Shown: positions 25,311 through 35,346, numbered from the stretch's first letter. The stretch is DNA of 64,000 nt from Flavobacterium anhuiense (GCF_900101855.1 NZ_FMVC01000010.1:120513-184512), one strand, 5' to 3'. Made by a program: numbers and translations. Notes: generated by a model not told the origin, from the sequence alone.

Positions 25311-28142
25311 ATGTTAGATAAAGACAATACTATTGAAGTTCTTGGTGCAAGAGTTCATAATCTAAAAAATATCGATATATCTATTCCGCGTGAAAAACTG
25401 GTTGTCATTACTGGTTTATCAGGTTCGGGAAAATCTTCGTTAGCATTTGACACGATTTACGCTGAAGGTCAGCGTCGTTATGTTGAAACTTTTTCAGCTT
25501 ACGCAAGACAATTCCTTGGCGGTTTAGAGCGTCCTGATGTAGACAAAATTGACGGACTTTCTCCTGTAATCGCAATTGAACAAAAAACTACCAGTAAAAG
25601 TCCACGTTCTACAGTTGGAACGATTACCGAAATTTACGATTTCCTGAGACTTCTATATGCACGTGGTGCAGATGCCTACAGTTACAACACAGGCGAAAAA
25701 ATGGTTTCGTACTCTGATGAACAGATTAAAGATTTGATTATTCAGGATTATAAAGGAAAACGCATCAATATTCTCGCGCCAGTTATTAAGGCCAGAAAGG
25801 GGCATTATGCCGAATTATTCCAGCAGATTACCAAACAAGGATTCTTGAAGGTTCGTGTAAACGGCGAAGTTCAAGATTTGGTTGCAGGAATGAAATTGGA
25901 TCGTTACAAAACGCACGATATCGAGATTGTTGTAGACAGAATGGTCATTGAAGATAATCCTGATACCCAAAAAAGATTATCTGAAAGCATCAATACAGCC
26001 ATGCATCACGGTGAAGATGTTTTGATGATTTTGGATCAAGATTCTAATGAAGTGCGTTATTTCAGTAGAAACTTAATGTGTCCTACAACTGGAATTTCGT
26101 ATCAGAATCCAGAGCCGAATTTATTTTCTTTTAACTCTCCAAAAGGAGCTTGTCCGCATTGCAACGGATTGGGAACTGTGCACGAAATCAACGTCAAAAA
26201 GATTATTCCGAATCCAAAATTATCAATAAAAGCAGGTGGTCTTGCGCCTCTGGGCGAATATAAATCTTCATGGATTTTCAAGCAATTGGAAACCATCGGG
26301 GAAAAATTCGGATTTAAAATAACGGATCCCATTGAGAAAATTCCAGAAGAAGCCATGCAAATGATTTTGTATGGCGGGAAAGATAAATTCTCTATCAACT
26401 CAAAAGATCTTGGCGTAACAAGAGAATATAAAATTGATTTTGAAGGAATTTCTAATTTCATTAAAAATCAATATGACGAAAGTGCCACAACAACTATAAA
26501 ACGTTGGGCAAAAGATTTTATGGACGAAATTAACTGTCCTGTTTGTGAAGGTTCACGTCTTAAAAAAGAAGCTTTGTTTTTTAGAGTAAATGAAAAAAAT
26601 ATCACCGAATTGTGTGATATGGATATTTCAGATTTGACGGCATGGTTTTTAGATTTAGAAAACCATTTGACAGACAAACAGCTTTTAATTGCTTCTGAAG
26701 TTGTAAAAGAAATAAAAGACCGCTTGAACTTCCTTATGAATGTTGGTTTAAATTATTTGGCTTTAAGCCGAAGTTCAAAATCGCTTTCTGGTGGTGAAGC
26801 ACAACGTATTCGTTTGGCGACACAAATTGGTTCGCAATTGGTGGGTGTTCTTTATATTTTGGATGAACCAAGTATTGGCCTCCACCAAAGAGACAACGAA
26901 AAATTAATTCAGTCGCTAGAGCAATTACGTGATATCGGAAATTCGGTTATTGTGGTAGAACACGATAAAGACATGATTGAAACTGCCGATTATGTAATTG
27001 ATATTGGTCCAAAAGCAGGAAAATATGGTGGACAAATCATCAGCACAGGAACTCCGAAAGAAACATTAGCATCAAATACAATTACTGCTCAATATTTGAA
27101 CAGTAAAATGAAATTCGACATTCCGAAGAAAAGAAGAAAAGGAAATGGTAAATTTTTAAAACTTACTGGAGCAACTGGAAACAATCTTAAAAACGTTTCT
27201 ATTGAAATTCCGTTAGGACAGTTAATCTGCGTAACGGGTGTTTCTGGAAGCGGAAAATCGACTTTGATTAATGAGACGCTTTATCCGATTCTAAATGCAC
27301 ATTATTTTAATGGCGTAAAAAAACCGCAACCGTATAAAAAGATTGAAGGTTTAGAACATATTGACAAAGTAATTGACATTGACCAAAGTCCGATTGGTAG
27401 AACACCACGTTCAAATCCAGCAACTTATACAGAAGTTTTTACTGAAATTAGAAATCTATTTACGATGACTTCTGAAAGTATGATTCGTGGTTACAAAGCG
27501 GGACGTTTTAGTTTTAACGTAAAAGGAGGACGTTGCGAAACCTGCGAAGGTTCTGGTGTTAGAACAATCGAAATGAACTTTTTGCCAGATGTTTACGTAG
27601 AATGCGAGACTTGTCAAGGAAAACGTTTCAACAGAGAAACTTTAGAAATTAGATATAAAGGAAAATCTATTTCTGATGTTTTGGATATGACGGTTGATGA
27701 AGCGGTTCCTTTCTTTGAAAACATTCCAAAAATTCACAGAAAAATCAAAACAATTCAAGATGTTGGTTTAGGTTATATTACACTTGGACAACAAAGTACA
27801 ACGCTTTCTGGCGGTGAAGCGCAGCGTATAAAACTAGCAGGAGAATTGTCTAAAAAAGATACTGGAAATACATTTTATATTCTTGACGAACCTACAACTG
27901 GATTGCATTTTGAAGACATTCGCGTTTTGATGGAAGTAATCAATAAATTGGTGGACAAAGGCAATACCATTCTAGTAATCGAACATAATATGGATGTTAT
28001 CAAACTTGCCGATTATATTATAGATATTGGTCCAGAAGGCGGAAAAGGTGGTGGACAATTGGTTGCCAAAGGAACTCCAGAAGAAGTGGCTCAGAATAAA
28101 AAGAGTTATACAGCTAAGTTTTTGAAAAAAGAGTTAGAGTAA
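25311..28142 (+). CDS. uvrA: Excinuclease ABC subunit A
   Basis: 943 aa from the ATG at 25311; an in-frame TTG 12 bp upstream is unneeded. UvrA is the damage-recognition ATPase of nucleotide excision repair. Both ABC cassettes are complete: Walker A GLSGSGKSS near residue 34 and GVSGSGKST near 640, signature loops LSGGEAQRIRLA and LSGGEAQRIKLA, and Walker B ILDEPS / ILDEPT. The zinc modules CPHCNG, CPVCEGSR and CETCEGSG with CETCQGKR are intact. Length is normal. A -7 element TAACTTTG precedes it. An interspersed palindrome follows the stop. Confidence 0.95.
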   Translation: MLDKDNTIEVLGARVHNLKNIDISIPREKLVVITGLSGSGKSSLAFDTIYAEGQRRYVETFSAYARQFLGGLERPDVDKIDGLSPVIAIEQKTTSKSPRSTVGTITEIYDFLRLLYARGADAYSYNTGEKMVSYSDEQIKDLIIQDYKGKRINILAPVIKARKGHYAELFQQITKQGFLKVRVNGEVQDLVAGMKLDRYKTHDIEIVVDRMVIEDNPDTQKRLSESINTAMHHGEDVLMILDQDSNEVRYFSRNLMCPTTGISYQNPEPNLFSFNSPKGACPHCNGLGTVHEINVKKIIPNPKLSIKAGGLAPLGEYKSSWIFKQLETIGEKFGFKITDPIEKIPEEAMQMILYGGKDKFSINSKDLGVTREYKIDFEGISNFIKNQYDESATTTIKRWAKDFMDEINCPVCEGSRLKKEALFFRVNEKNITELCDMDISDLTAWFLDLENHLTDKQLLIASEVVKEIKDRLNFLMNVGLNYLALSRSSKSLSGGEAQRIRLATQIGSQLVGVLYILDEPSIGLHQRDNEKLIQSLEQLRDIGNSVIVVEHDKDMIETADYVIDIGPKAGKYGGQIISTGTPKETLASNTITAQYLNSKMKFDIPKKRRKGNGKFLKLTGATGNNLKNVSIEIPLGQLICVTGVSGSGKSTLINETLYPILNAHYFNGVKKPQPYKKIEGLEHIDKVIDIDQSPIGRTPRSNPATYTEVFTEIRNLFTMTSESMIRGYKAGRFSFNVKGGRCETCEGSGVRTIEMNFLPDVYVECETCQGKRFNRETLEIRYKGKSISDVLDMTVDEAVPFFENIPKIHRKIKTIQDVGLGYITLGQQSTTLSGGEAQRIKLAGELSKKDTGNTFYILDEPTTGLHFEDIRVLMEVINKLVDKGNTILVIEHNMDVIKLADYIIDIGPEGGKGGGQLVAKGTPEEVAQNKKSYTAKFLKKELE

Positions 28143-28218
28143 GAGTGATCTTTGTAAATATTTAAAAACCTAGTGTATGTGGAATTTTGTTTTTTTTTAA
28201 ACAAAACAACCACAATTC

Positions 28219-28310
28219 TTTGTCATTTCGACGAAGGAGAAATCTCCGCAACGAAAACCCAATCTTTGTCGAGCTTCTCGCGGAGATTTCTCCTTCGTCG
28301 AAATGACAAA
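28219..28310. repeat. Interspersed palindromic repeat, copy 1
   Basis: A perfect 31-nt inverted repeat (28219-28249 and 28280-28310, arm TTTGTCATTTCGACGAAGGA then GAAATCTCCGC) with a 30-nt loop. A closely related copy with a different loop lies at 35220-35318. It resembles a miniature inverted-repeat element common between genes in Flavobacteriia. Confidence 0.9.
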
Positions 28311-28608
28311 AATGCGCACACCAACTTTATAATTTACCTTTTATCAAAACTCTATACATATTTGCCCTTAAACTTTCATAAAGATTTAGATCTAAAAAAC
28401 TTACTGATTTTACATGCACCAAACACCTGATAATGAATCAAAAAACTGAATTTGATTATTATCTCAACATTACTTTTGGATTATAATTCCTGTTTTTTAT
28501 AACAATTCTAGAAAAAAGCGTTAATTTAGTATCCACTTTTTTTGAAAAATTCAAGCTTTTTAAAGAAAAACATGTTTCAATTAAACTGAATGTTTATTTG
28601 AAACCAAA

Positions 28609-28712
28609 TGCCCTAGCCCTGATGGGAGTGGCATCTCCCGATTTAGAAAAACAAGGCTTTTAACTGTAGTTTTTGTTTATCGGGAAATAGCGGACAGAAG
28701 GAAATAACTCCT
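28609..28712 (+). ncRNA. Structured RNA-like element, possibly Flavo-1 type
   Basis: The non-coding block starts TGCCCTAGCCCTGATGGGAG and ends AGCGGACAGAAGGAAATAACT then CC. A stem CCCGAT (28637-28642) / ATCGGG (28679-28684) closes a 36-nt hairpin. The pattern CCTAGCCCTGAT...GTGGCATCT...AGCGGACAG..GGAAATA.CTCC is one I associate with the conserved RNA motifs of Flavobacteria such as Flavo-1; the family name is from memory and needs a covariance-model search. It sits just before the LOG gene at 28759, in the same direction, so it could be an independent RNA or a leader. Confidence 0.5.
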
Positions 28713-28758
28713 CCTTCTCCAATCATATAAAACATAATAATAAATTAAAATACCTAAA

Positions 28759-29487
28759 ATGAGATTAGAAGATTTTGATAATGATGAAGATAAAGTAATT
28801 CAGGATCGTTTAAAGCAAAAAACGTGGAATGAAATTAAAACCAATGACAGCTGGGCAATTTTTAAAATTATGTCTGAGTTTGTAAATGGTTACGAAGCAA
28901 TGGGACGTATTGGTCCTTGTGTTTCTATTTTTGGATCGGCAAGAACAAAGCCAGAAGACAAGTACTATCAATTGGCAGAAAAAATCGCTTATAAAATCAG
29001 TAAAGCAGGTTACGGTGTGATTACAGGAGGTGGTCCCGGAATTATGGAAGCTGGAAATAAAGGTGCGCATTTGGGCGGAGGAACTTCGGTTGGTTTAAAT
29101 ATCGAACTTCCGTTTGAACAGCATTTTAACCCGTATATTGACCACGATAAAAACCTCAATTTCGACTATTTCTTTGTGAGAAAAGTAATGTTCGTAAAAT
29201 ATTCTCAAGGGTTTGTGGTAATGCCAGGAGGTTTTGGAACTTTAGACGAAATGTTTGAAGCCATCACTTTGATTCAGACTAAAAAAATTGGAAAATTCCC
29301 TATTATTCTAGTTGGAGTTGAATTCTGGTCTGGCCTGATTGACTGGGTTAAAACGGTATTGGTTGAAAAAATGCATACCGTAAGCCCTGAAGATTTAAAT
29401 TTATTTAAAATCGTAGACACAGAAGACGAAGTTGTAGAAGCATTGGATAAATTCTACAAAAAGTACGATTTAAGTCCGAATTTCTAA
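28759..29487 (+). CDS. LOG-family protein (TIGR00730, cytokinin riboside 5'-monophosphate phosphoribohydrolase type)
   Basis: 242 aa. The LOG signature is complete: GGGPGIMEAGNKGA (90-103) and PGGFGTLDE (156-164), with the intervening RK at 141-142. LOG enzymes cleave nucleoside 5'-monophosphates to a base and ribose-5-phosphate; in bacteria the physiological substrate is often AMP or a cytokinin nucleotide. The N-terminal 45 residues extend beyond the core fold. It is the first gene after the RNA-like element and uvrA; a 16-bp inverted repeat terminator follows. Confidence 0.9.
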   Translation: MRLEDFDNDEDKVIQDRLKQKTWNEIKTNDSWAIFKIMSEFVNGYEAMGRIGPCVSIFGSARTKPEDKYYQLAEKIAYKISKAGYGVITGGGPGIMEAGNKGAHLGGGTSVGLNIELPFEQHFNPYIDHDKNLNFDYFFVRKVMFVKYSQGFVVMPGGFGTLDEMFEAITLIQTKKIGKFPIILVGVEFWSGLIDWVKTVLVEKMHTVSPEDLNLFKIVDTEDEVVEALDKFYKKYDLSPNF

Positions 29488-29494
29488 TTTTCAA

Positions 29495-29574
29495 AACCAT
29501 ATAAGTGATATAAGTTCATTTAAAAGTATGTTTTTAAGCTTTGCGTTAAAAACACTTTTATCACTTATATGGTT
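29495..29574 (+). terminator. Long inverted repeat after the LOG gene, probable terminator
   Basis: A perfect 16-bp inverted repeat (AACCATATAAGTGATA / TATCACTTATATGGTT) is separated by 48 nt that themselves can form a smaller hairpin (AAGTATGTTTTTAA and TTAAAAACACTT). Confidence 0.6.
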
Positions 29575-29704
29575 AAATTATATTGCAAATACGTAAAAAG
29601 TGAGAGCTGTTTTTTTAAACAGCTTTTTTTATACTATTTTTACAAAAATCCGTAACTTCATTATGTCCGTACATAAGTATGTCTGATAATTTTTAAGCCA
29701 TTAT

Positions 29705-32533
29705 TTGAAAGCACTTTATAAAATTATTTGCCTCATTATAGTTTTATCATTTTCGATAGAACTAACTGCACAACATCAATCTAAGATGGAAGTGGCGGTA
29801 AATCTTGAGCTTAAGACACTGAATATAAAACAGGATATTACGTATCATAATACTACAAACGACATTCTGGTTTCGATTGTTTTGAATGATTGGAATAATG
29901 CTTTTGCAGACAAAAACACTCCCCTTGCAAGACGTTTTTCTGATGAGTTTTACAGAGGTTTTCATTTAGCGAAAGCTGTGGATAGAGGAAAAACTACCAT
30001 TATAAATCTAACGGAAACCAATTTTTCGGCTCTGGAATGGGAAAGAAGCGCCGAAGATCCTGATTATATTACTATACGATTGAATCGTAAACTTCTACCG
30101 AACGAAAAAATCGATCTGCACCTTAATTATATTGTAAAAATACCAAATGATAAATTCACCCATTTTGGATTCGATCAAAATGGTGGCATGTTATTAAAAA
30201 ACTGGTTCTTAAGCCCCGCTCGTTTTGAAAATGGACTTTTTGTCAAGTACAATAATTTCAATCTGGATGATATTGCCAATGCAGTGAGTGATTATGAGGT
30301 GGAAATTAAAATTCCAAATCAGTATTCTATAACTACCGATTTAAACCCAGTTTCCAAAGATTCAACCAATCAGAGCTATAATATTTATTCTTTTTCGGGC
30401 AAAAACAGAACCGATTTAAGTCTTTATATCGAAAAGCAAAATAGTTTTAGGATTTATGATAATGGCTCTTTGCAAGTTCTTACGAATTTAAGAAATAAGA
30501 AAATAGACGAATTTCAAAAAGCTATTATTATCAATCGAGTGGTTTCTTATGCTGAAAAATTTATTGGCAAGTATCCACATGAGAGAATTACCGTTTCTCA
30601 GGCAGATTATGACCGAAATCCGTTTTATGGTTTAAATCAGCTGCCTTCGTTTATTAGTCCATTTGAAGATGATTTTATGTTTGAGATTCAATTTTTAAAA
30701 ACTTTTTTAAATAATTATCTCAAAAACAGTCTGCGTTTAGATCCGAGAAAAGACAATTGGGTATATGACGGAATCCAGATTTATACCATGATGAAGTATA
30801 TGGAAGAACATCATCAGGATGAAAAAATGCTGGGAAGACTTTCGGACATGAAACTCTTTAAAAGCTACAACATTACCAATCTTACTTTTAACGAACAATA
30901 CAGCTATTATTATATGCTGATGGCTCGTAAAAATCTGGATCAGCCGCTTGGCGACCCGAAAAACACGCTTATAAAATTTAACGAACAGATTGCCAGCAAA
31001 TACCGCGCTGGTTTAAGTTTGAGTTATTTAGACGATTATCTTAATCATGATATTGTGCCTAAAAGCGTAAAAGAGTTTTACAATCTTAACCAATTTGGGC
31101 AATCGAACCGTTATGATTTTGAAAAAATCTTAACTCAAAAAAGTCCAAAAAATATTGACTGGTTCTTTAAAACCATAATCGATTCCAGAGATATTATCGA
31201 TTATAAATTTTCGAATGTTTCGAGAACTGCAGACAGCGTTACATTTTCGGTTAAAAATAAAACTGGAATCTACGCTCCTATTCCGATTTACGGAATTAAA
31301 AAGAAAGAAGTTGTTTTTAAAGAATGGATTGAACCTACCAAAAAAGATTCTGTTTATGCGTTCAGCCGAAAAAATGCAGACAAAATTGTCATTAATTACA
31401 ATAATGAAGTTCCGGAGTACAACCAGAGAAACAACTGGAGATCTCTAAAACATGTTGCGCTGAATCGTCCTATAAAATTTAATTTCGCTAAAGATTTAGA
31501 AGATCCAGATTACAATCAGATTTTATACATTCCGACATTAAATTATAATTATTATGATGGTTTCACGCCTGGAATCCGTTTTCATAATAAAACTATTTTA
31601 GACAAGCCTTTTAATTTTGATATTAATCCGGCCTACTCAATCAAGGCAGGTACAATTTCGGGTTCATCGGCTTTTTCATGGAACCAGTATTACAGAAATA
31701 GCACCTTATATAATGTTCGCTATTCTATCAGTCAAAACTATTTTCACTATGCGCCAGATGCCACTTATTTGAGATTAAATCCGATGGTGGTGTTCCGCAT
31801 TCGCGAAAAAGATTTTAGAGACAATAGAAAACAAGCATTTATGTTCCGACAGGTTATGGTAAACCGTGAAGCGAGCAGTTATATTACAGATAATTCAGAA
31901 CCCAACTATTCTGTTTTTAACGCACGTTATTCAAATACTAAAACTGAATTAATTGATCATTTTAATTTTATGACCGATTTGCAGTTTTCTAGCGGATTCG
32001 GAAAAGTTTCGGGAGAAGTAGAATACAGAAGATTATTCGAAAATAATAAAAAGTTAAATTTAAGGCTATATGCTGGAAGTTTCTTGTACAATACAACAAA
32101 CTCAGATTATTTTAGTTTTGGTTTAGACCGTCCGACAGATTATTTATTTGATTACAATTTGTTTGGAAGATCAGAAAGTACGGGATTTTTTAGTCAGCAA
32201 TATGTAATTGCCGAAGGAGGTTTCAAGTCACAATTAGAGCCTTCATACGCTAACCAATGGATGACAACTCTAAACGCAAGTTATGCGATATGGAACTGGG
32301 TAGAACTTTATGGAGACATCGGTTTCTTGAAAAACAAGCATCAAAGTGAGTTCTTTGCTTACGATTCTGGAGTGCGTTTAAACCTTGTTCCTGACTATTT
32401 TGAACTCTATTTTCCTGTTTATTCTAATAACGGATGGGAAATATCACAACCTAAATACAATGAAAAAATACGATTTATCATCACATTTTCGCCAAAAACG
32501 TTAGTTACTCTTTTTACCCGAAAATGGTTTTAA
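29705..32533 (+). CDS. Exported M1-peptidase-like protein with degenerate zinc site and C-terminal outer-membrane barrel
   Basis: 942 aa, opening at a TTG (29705); this start is needed because the signal peptide (KALYKIICLIIVLSFSIELTAQ) begins right after it. Residues about 25-470 follow the M1 aminopeptidase layout: beta-rich N-domain, then GLNQLP (309-314) where GAMEN would be, FEIQF (326-330) where HEXXH would be, and NWVYDGIQIY (351-360) where WLNEGF would be. All three expected zinc ligands (H, H, E) appear replaced by F, F, D. Residues about 590-942 are amphipathic strands ending in KWF, a beta-barrel C-terminus. It is probably a non-catalytic outer-membrane protein. The alignment is by eye. 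Confidence 0.75.
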   Translation: MKALYKIICLIIVLSFSIELTAQHQSKMEVAVNLELKTLNIKQDITYHNTTNDILVSIVLNDWNNAFADKNTPLARRFSDEFYRGFHLAKAVDRGKTTIINLTETNFSALEWERSAEDPDYITIRLNRKLLPNEKIDLHLNYIVKIPNDKFTHFGFDQNGGMLLKNWFLSPARFENGLFVKYNNFNLDDIANAVSDYEVEIKIPNQYSITTDLNPVSKDSTNQSYNIYSFSGKNRTDLSLYIEKQNSFRIYDNGSLQVLTNLRNKKIDEFQKAIIINRVVSYAEKFIGKYPHERITVSQADYDRNPFYGLNQLPSFISPFEDDFMFEIQFLKTFLNNYLKNSLRLDPRKDNWVYDGIQIYTMMKYMEEHHQDEKMLGRLSDMKLFKSYNITNLTFNEQYSYYYMLMARKNLDQPLGDPKNTLIKFNEQIASKYRAGLSLSYLDDYLNHDIVPKSVKEFYNLNQFGQSNRYDFEKILTQKSPKNIDWFFKTIIDSRDIIDYKFSNVSRTADSVTFSVKNKTGIYAPIPIYGIKKKEVVFKEWIEPTKKDSVYAFSRKNADKIVINYNNEVPEYNQRNNWRSLKHVALNRPIKFNFAKDLEDPDYNQILYIPTLNYNYYDGFTPGIRFHNKTILDKPFNFDINPAYSIKAGTISGSSAFSWNQYYRNSTLYNVRYSISQNYFHYAPDATYLRLNPMVVFRIREKDFRDNRKQAFMFRQVMVNREASSYITDNSEPNYSVFNARYSNTKTELIDHFNFMTDLQFSSGFGKVSGEVEYRRLFENNKKLNLRLYAGSFLYNTTNSDYFSFGLDRPTDYLFDYNLFGRSESTGFFSQQYVIAEGGFKSQLEPSYANQWMTTLNASYAIWNWVELYGDIGFLKNKHQSEFFAYDSGVRLNLVPDYFELYFPVYSNNGWEISQPKYNEKIRFIITFSPKTLVTLFTRKWF

Positions 32534-32723
32534 TCAAATAAAAATTAAACAAAAACTTGCGAAATTATCAATAAAATTAAATTACATATAAAAATAACAC
32601 AAATAAAATACGTAGTTTTTAGATTTGAATACAAATAATTAAATTATATTTAGTTCAAAGAATTATGATTATTGATTGTTTTTAAGTAATTTCGCGACAT
32701 AAACAACATGACCCTACAAGATT

Positions 32724-35138
32724 ATGATAAAAGAAAAAACCAATACTACACTGACATTTGAAGATTTCAAAACTGAGGTATTGAATGACTATAGAATTGC
32801 GGTTACAAGCCGTGAATGTAGTCTTTTAGGTCGAAAAGAAGTATTAACAGGAAAAGCTAAATTTGGAATTTTTGGCGACGGAAAAGAAGTTCCGCAGCTG
32901 GCAATGGCAAAAGCTTTTAAAAACGGAGATTTCCGTTCTGGATACTATCGCGACCAAACTTTTATGATGGCTATCGGCGAATTGGACGCTAAACAGTTTT
33001 TTGCCGGTTTATACGGTCACACCGATTTAGCTTTTGATCCGATGTCTGCAGGAAGACAAATGGGAGGACACTTTGTAACGCATAGTTTAAACGAAGATGG
33101 TTCTTGGAAAGACTTAACAAAACAAAAAAATTCAAGTTCAGATATATCTCCAACTGCTGGTCAGATGCCAAGATTGCTTGGTTTGGCTCAAGCATCAAAA
33201 ATTTACAGAAACGTTGAGGGAATTACAATTAAAGACAAATTTTCTGTTAATGGAAACGAAGTAGCTTGGGGAACCATTGGTAACGCCAGTACTTCTGAAG
33301 GTTTATTTTTTGAAACCATAAACGCTGCAGGAGTTCTACAAGTTCCGATGGTAATGAGCGTTTGGGATGATGAATACGGAATCTCGGTTCACGCTAAACA
33401 CCAAACGACTAAAGAAAATATCTCTGAAATTTTAAAAGGATACCAACGCGATGAAGATTCTAAAGGCTATGAAATCTTTAGAGTAAAAGGTTGGGATTAT
33501 GCCGAATTGGTTTCAACATATGAAAGAGCTGGAGCAATTGCACGCGAAGAACATATACCGGTTTTAATTCACGTAAACGAATTGACACAACCTCAAGGCC
33601 ACTCTACTTCTGGTTCTCATGAACGCTACAAAAGTGCAGAAAGATTGGCTTGGGAAAGAGATTTTGACTGTATTCGCCAAATGCGTCTTTGGATGATTGC
33701 CATTAATATCGCTTCTCCAGAGGAATTGGCAGAACTTGATTTCGAATTAAAGAAAGAAGTTTTAGAAGCTAAAAAAGAAGCTTGGAATAACTTCATCAAT
33801 CCTATTATTGACGAACAAAAGAATCTCTTAGCTTTATTGGAGCAAATTGCTGAAGCAAGCATCAATCATAAAGAAAGAATCAAAAAATTAATTTCTGAAT
33901 TGGCTGCAATTAAAGCGCCTTTAAAAAAGGAATTATTAGTTTATGCTAGAAAGATCCTTCGTTTTATTGAAGTGCCAAATAGCAAAGTTCTTTTATCAAA
34001 TTGGATTACAAGATTCTTGAATGAAACTCAAGAAAAATTCAGCAGTAATCAGCATTCGGAATCGGCTCAAAATGTATTTTCTGTACAAAAAGTTCTTCCT
34101 AAATATGCAGAAAATGCAAAACCAGATTTGGATGGAAGAATGATTCTTCGTGATAATTTTGATGCGTTGTTTGCGAAATATCCTGAAACTTTAATTTTCG
34201 GTGAAGATGTTGGAAACATTGGAGACGTAAATCAAGGTCTTGAAGGCATGCAGGAAAAATACGGAGAACTTCGTGTTGCCGATGTCGGAATTCGTGAAGC
34301 GACTATTATTGGTCAGGGAATCGGAATGGCATTGAGAGGATTACGTCCGATTGCTGAAATTCAGTATTTAGATTATTTATTGTACGCTATTCAGATCATG
34401 AGTGACGATTTAGCTACATTGCAATATAGAACTGTTGGAAAACAAAAAGCGCCATTAATCATTAGAACTCGTGGACACCGTTTGGAAGGAATTTGGCATT
34501 CTGGTTCTCCAATGGGAATGATTATCAATGCGATTCGCGGAATTCACGTTTTGGTTCCAAGAGACATGACGCAAGCAGCTGGTTTCTACAACACTTTGTT
34601 AGAATGTGACGAACCTGCTTTGGTTATCGAATGTTTGAATGGATACCGTTTAAAAGAGAAAACTCCTCTAAATTTTGGTGAATTCAAAACGCCAATTGGA
34701 GTTGTAGAAACTTTAAGAGAAGGTTCAGATATTACTTTAGTTTCTTACGGATCAACTTTAAGATTGGTTATGCAAGCCGCTAATGAATTAGCAGAACAAG
34801 GAATTGACTGCGAAGTTATTGATATTCAATCTTTACTTCCGTTTGATGTTAGCAAAGATATTGTAAAAAGTATTGCCAAAACCAACCGTCTTTTAGTAAT
34901 CGACGAAGATGTTCCTGGAGGAGCTTCAGCATTCATTTTACAGCAGATTTTAGAAGAACAAGACGCTTATAAATATCTGGACAGCAAACCACAAACGCTT
35001 GCTGCAAAAGCCCACAGACCTGCATACGGAACAGATGGAGATTATTTCTCCAAACCTTCTGCAGAAGATATTTACGAGAAAGTGTATGATATGATGCACG
35101 AAGTAAATCCTTCTAAATATCCAGCTTTATATCAATAA
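32724..35138 (+). CDS. Fused 2-oxoacid (branched-chain) dehydrogenase E1, alpha and beta subunits
   Basis: 804 aa. The alpha half (about residues 20-390) carries a TPP-binding region with IGNASTSEG (185-193) and DDEYGIS (215-221), in the position of the GDGATSQG...NNGYAIS motif. The beta half (about 465-800) begins GRMILRDNFDALFAKYPETL, has FGEDVG and ends with the lipoyl-binding-type transketolase C domain (SYGSTLRLVMQAANELAEQG). The E1 component decarboxylates 2-oxoisovalerate and related acids to branched acyl-dihydrolipoate, feeding branched fatty-acid synthesis. E2 and E3 are not adjacent. Fusion of both subunits is usual in Flavobacteriia. Confidence 0.9.
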   Translation: MIKEKTNTTLTFEDFKTEVLNDYRIAVTSRECSLLGRKEVLTGKAKFGIFGDGKEVPQLAMAKAFKNGDFRSGYYRDQTFMMAIGELDAKQFFAGLYGHTDLAFDPMSAGRQMGGHFVTHSLNEDGSWKDLTKQKNSSSDISPTAGQMPRLLGLAQASKIYRNVEGITIKDKFSVNGNEVAWGTIGNASTSEGLFFETINAAGVLQVPMVMSVWDDEYGISVHAKHQTTKENISEILKGYQRDEDSKGYEIFRVKGWDYAELVSTYERAGAIAREEHIPVLIHVNELTQPQGHSTSGSHERYKSAERLAWERDFDCIRQMRLWMIAINIASPEELAELDFELKKEVLEAKKEAWNNFINPIIDEQKNLLALLEQIAEASINHKERIKKLISELAAIKAPLKKELLVYARKILRFIEVPNSKVLLSNWITRFLNETQEKFSSNQHSESAQNVFSVQKVLPKYAENAKPDLDGRMILRDNFDALFAKYPETLIFGEDVGNIGDVNQGLEGMQEKYGELRVADVGIREATIIGQGIGMALRGLRPIAEIQYLDYLLYAIQIMSDDLATLQYRTVGKQKAPLIIRTRGHRLEGIWHSGSPMGMIINAIRGIHVLVPRDMTQAAGFYNTLLECDEPALVIECLNGYRLKEKTPLNFGEFKTPIGVVETLREGSDITLVSYGSTLRLVMQAANELAEQGIDCEVIDIQSLLPFDVSKDIVKSIAKTNRLLVIDEDVPGGASAFILQQILEEQDAYKYLDSKPQTLAAKAHRPAYGTDGDYFSKPSAEDIYEKVYDMMHEVNPSKYPALYQ

Positions 35139-35158
35139 AATACGATTTATAGATATTA

Positions 35159-35190
35159 AAAAAACGCTCCAAGATTTTGGAGCGTTTTTT
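35159..35190 (+). terminator. Intrinsic terminator of the E1 gene
   Basis: A 14-bp stem (AAAAAACGCTCCAA / TTGGAGCGTTTTTT) with a 4-nt loop and trailing Ts follows the stop at 35138. Confidence 0.85.
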
Positions 35191-35219
35191 TGTTTTTACC
35201 CAAAGTGTCCACACAGTTT

Positions 35220-35318
35220 TGTCATTTGGACGAAGGAGAAATCTCCATAAGTAGCTCGACAAAGATTGATCAGCATTGTGGAGTTTCTCGCGGAGATTTC
35301 TCCTTCGTCGAAATGACA
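35220..35318. repeat. Interspersed palindromic repeat, copy 2
   Basis: Arms TGTCATTTGGACGAAGGAGA then AATCTCC (35220-35246) and GGAGATTTCTCCTTCGTCGA then AATGACA (35292-35318) match copy 1 (28219-28310) with one mismatch. The loop contains AGCTCGACAAAGATT, the reverse complement of AATCTTTGTCGAGCT in the copy 1 loop, so the loop has been inverted relative to the arms. Confidence 0.9.
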
Positions 35319-35346
35319 AGATTGTAGATAATGTTATTCAAATTAA

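Larger units (their letters stand above)
28143..28758. other. Gene-poor stretch between uvrA and the LOG gene (616 bp)
   Basis: It contains an interspersed palindromic repeat (28219-28310), an AT-rich middle part with no supported gene, and a structured-RNA-like element (28609-28712). No other gene is seen. Confidence 0.7.

Noticed and set aside
28173..28430. 85-codon open frame on the plus strand after uvrA
   Set aside because: It runs through the 31-nt inverted repeat and has no family features; the repeat alone creates the open frame.
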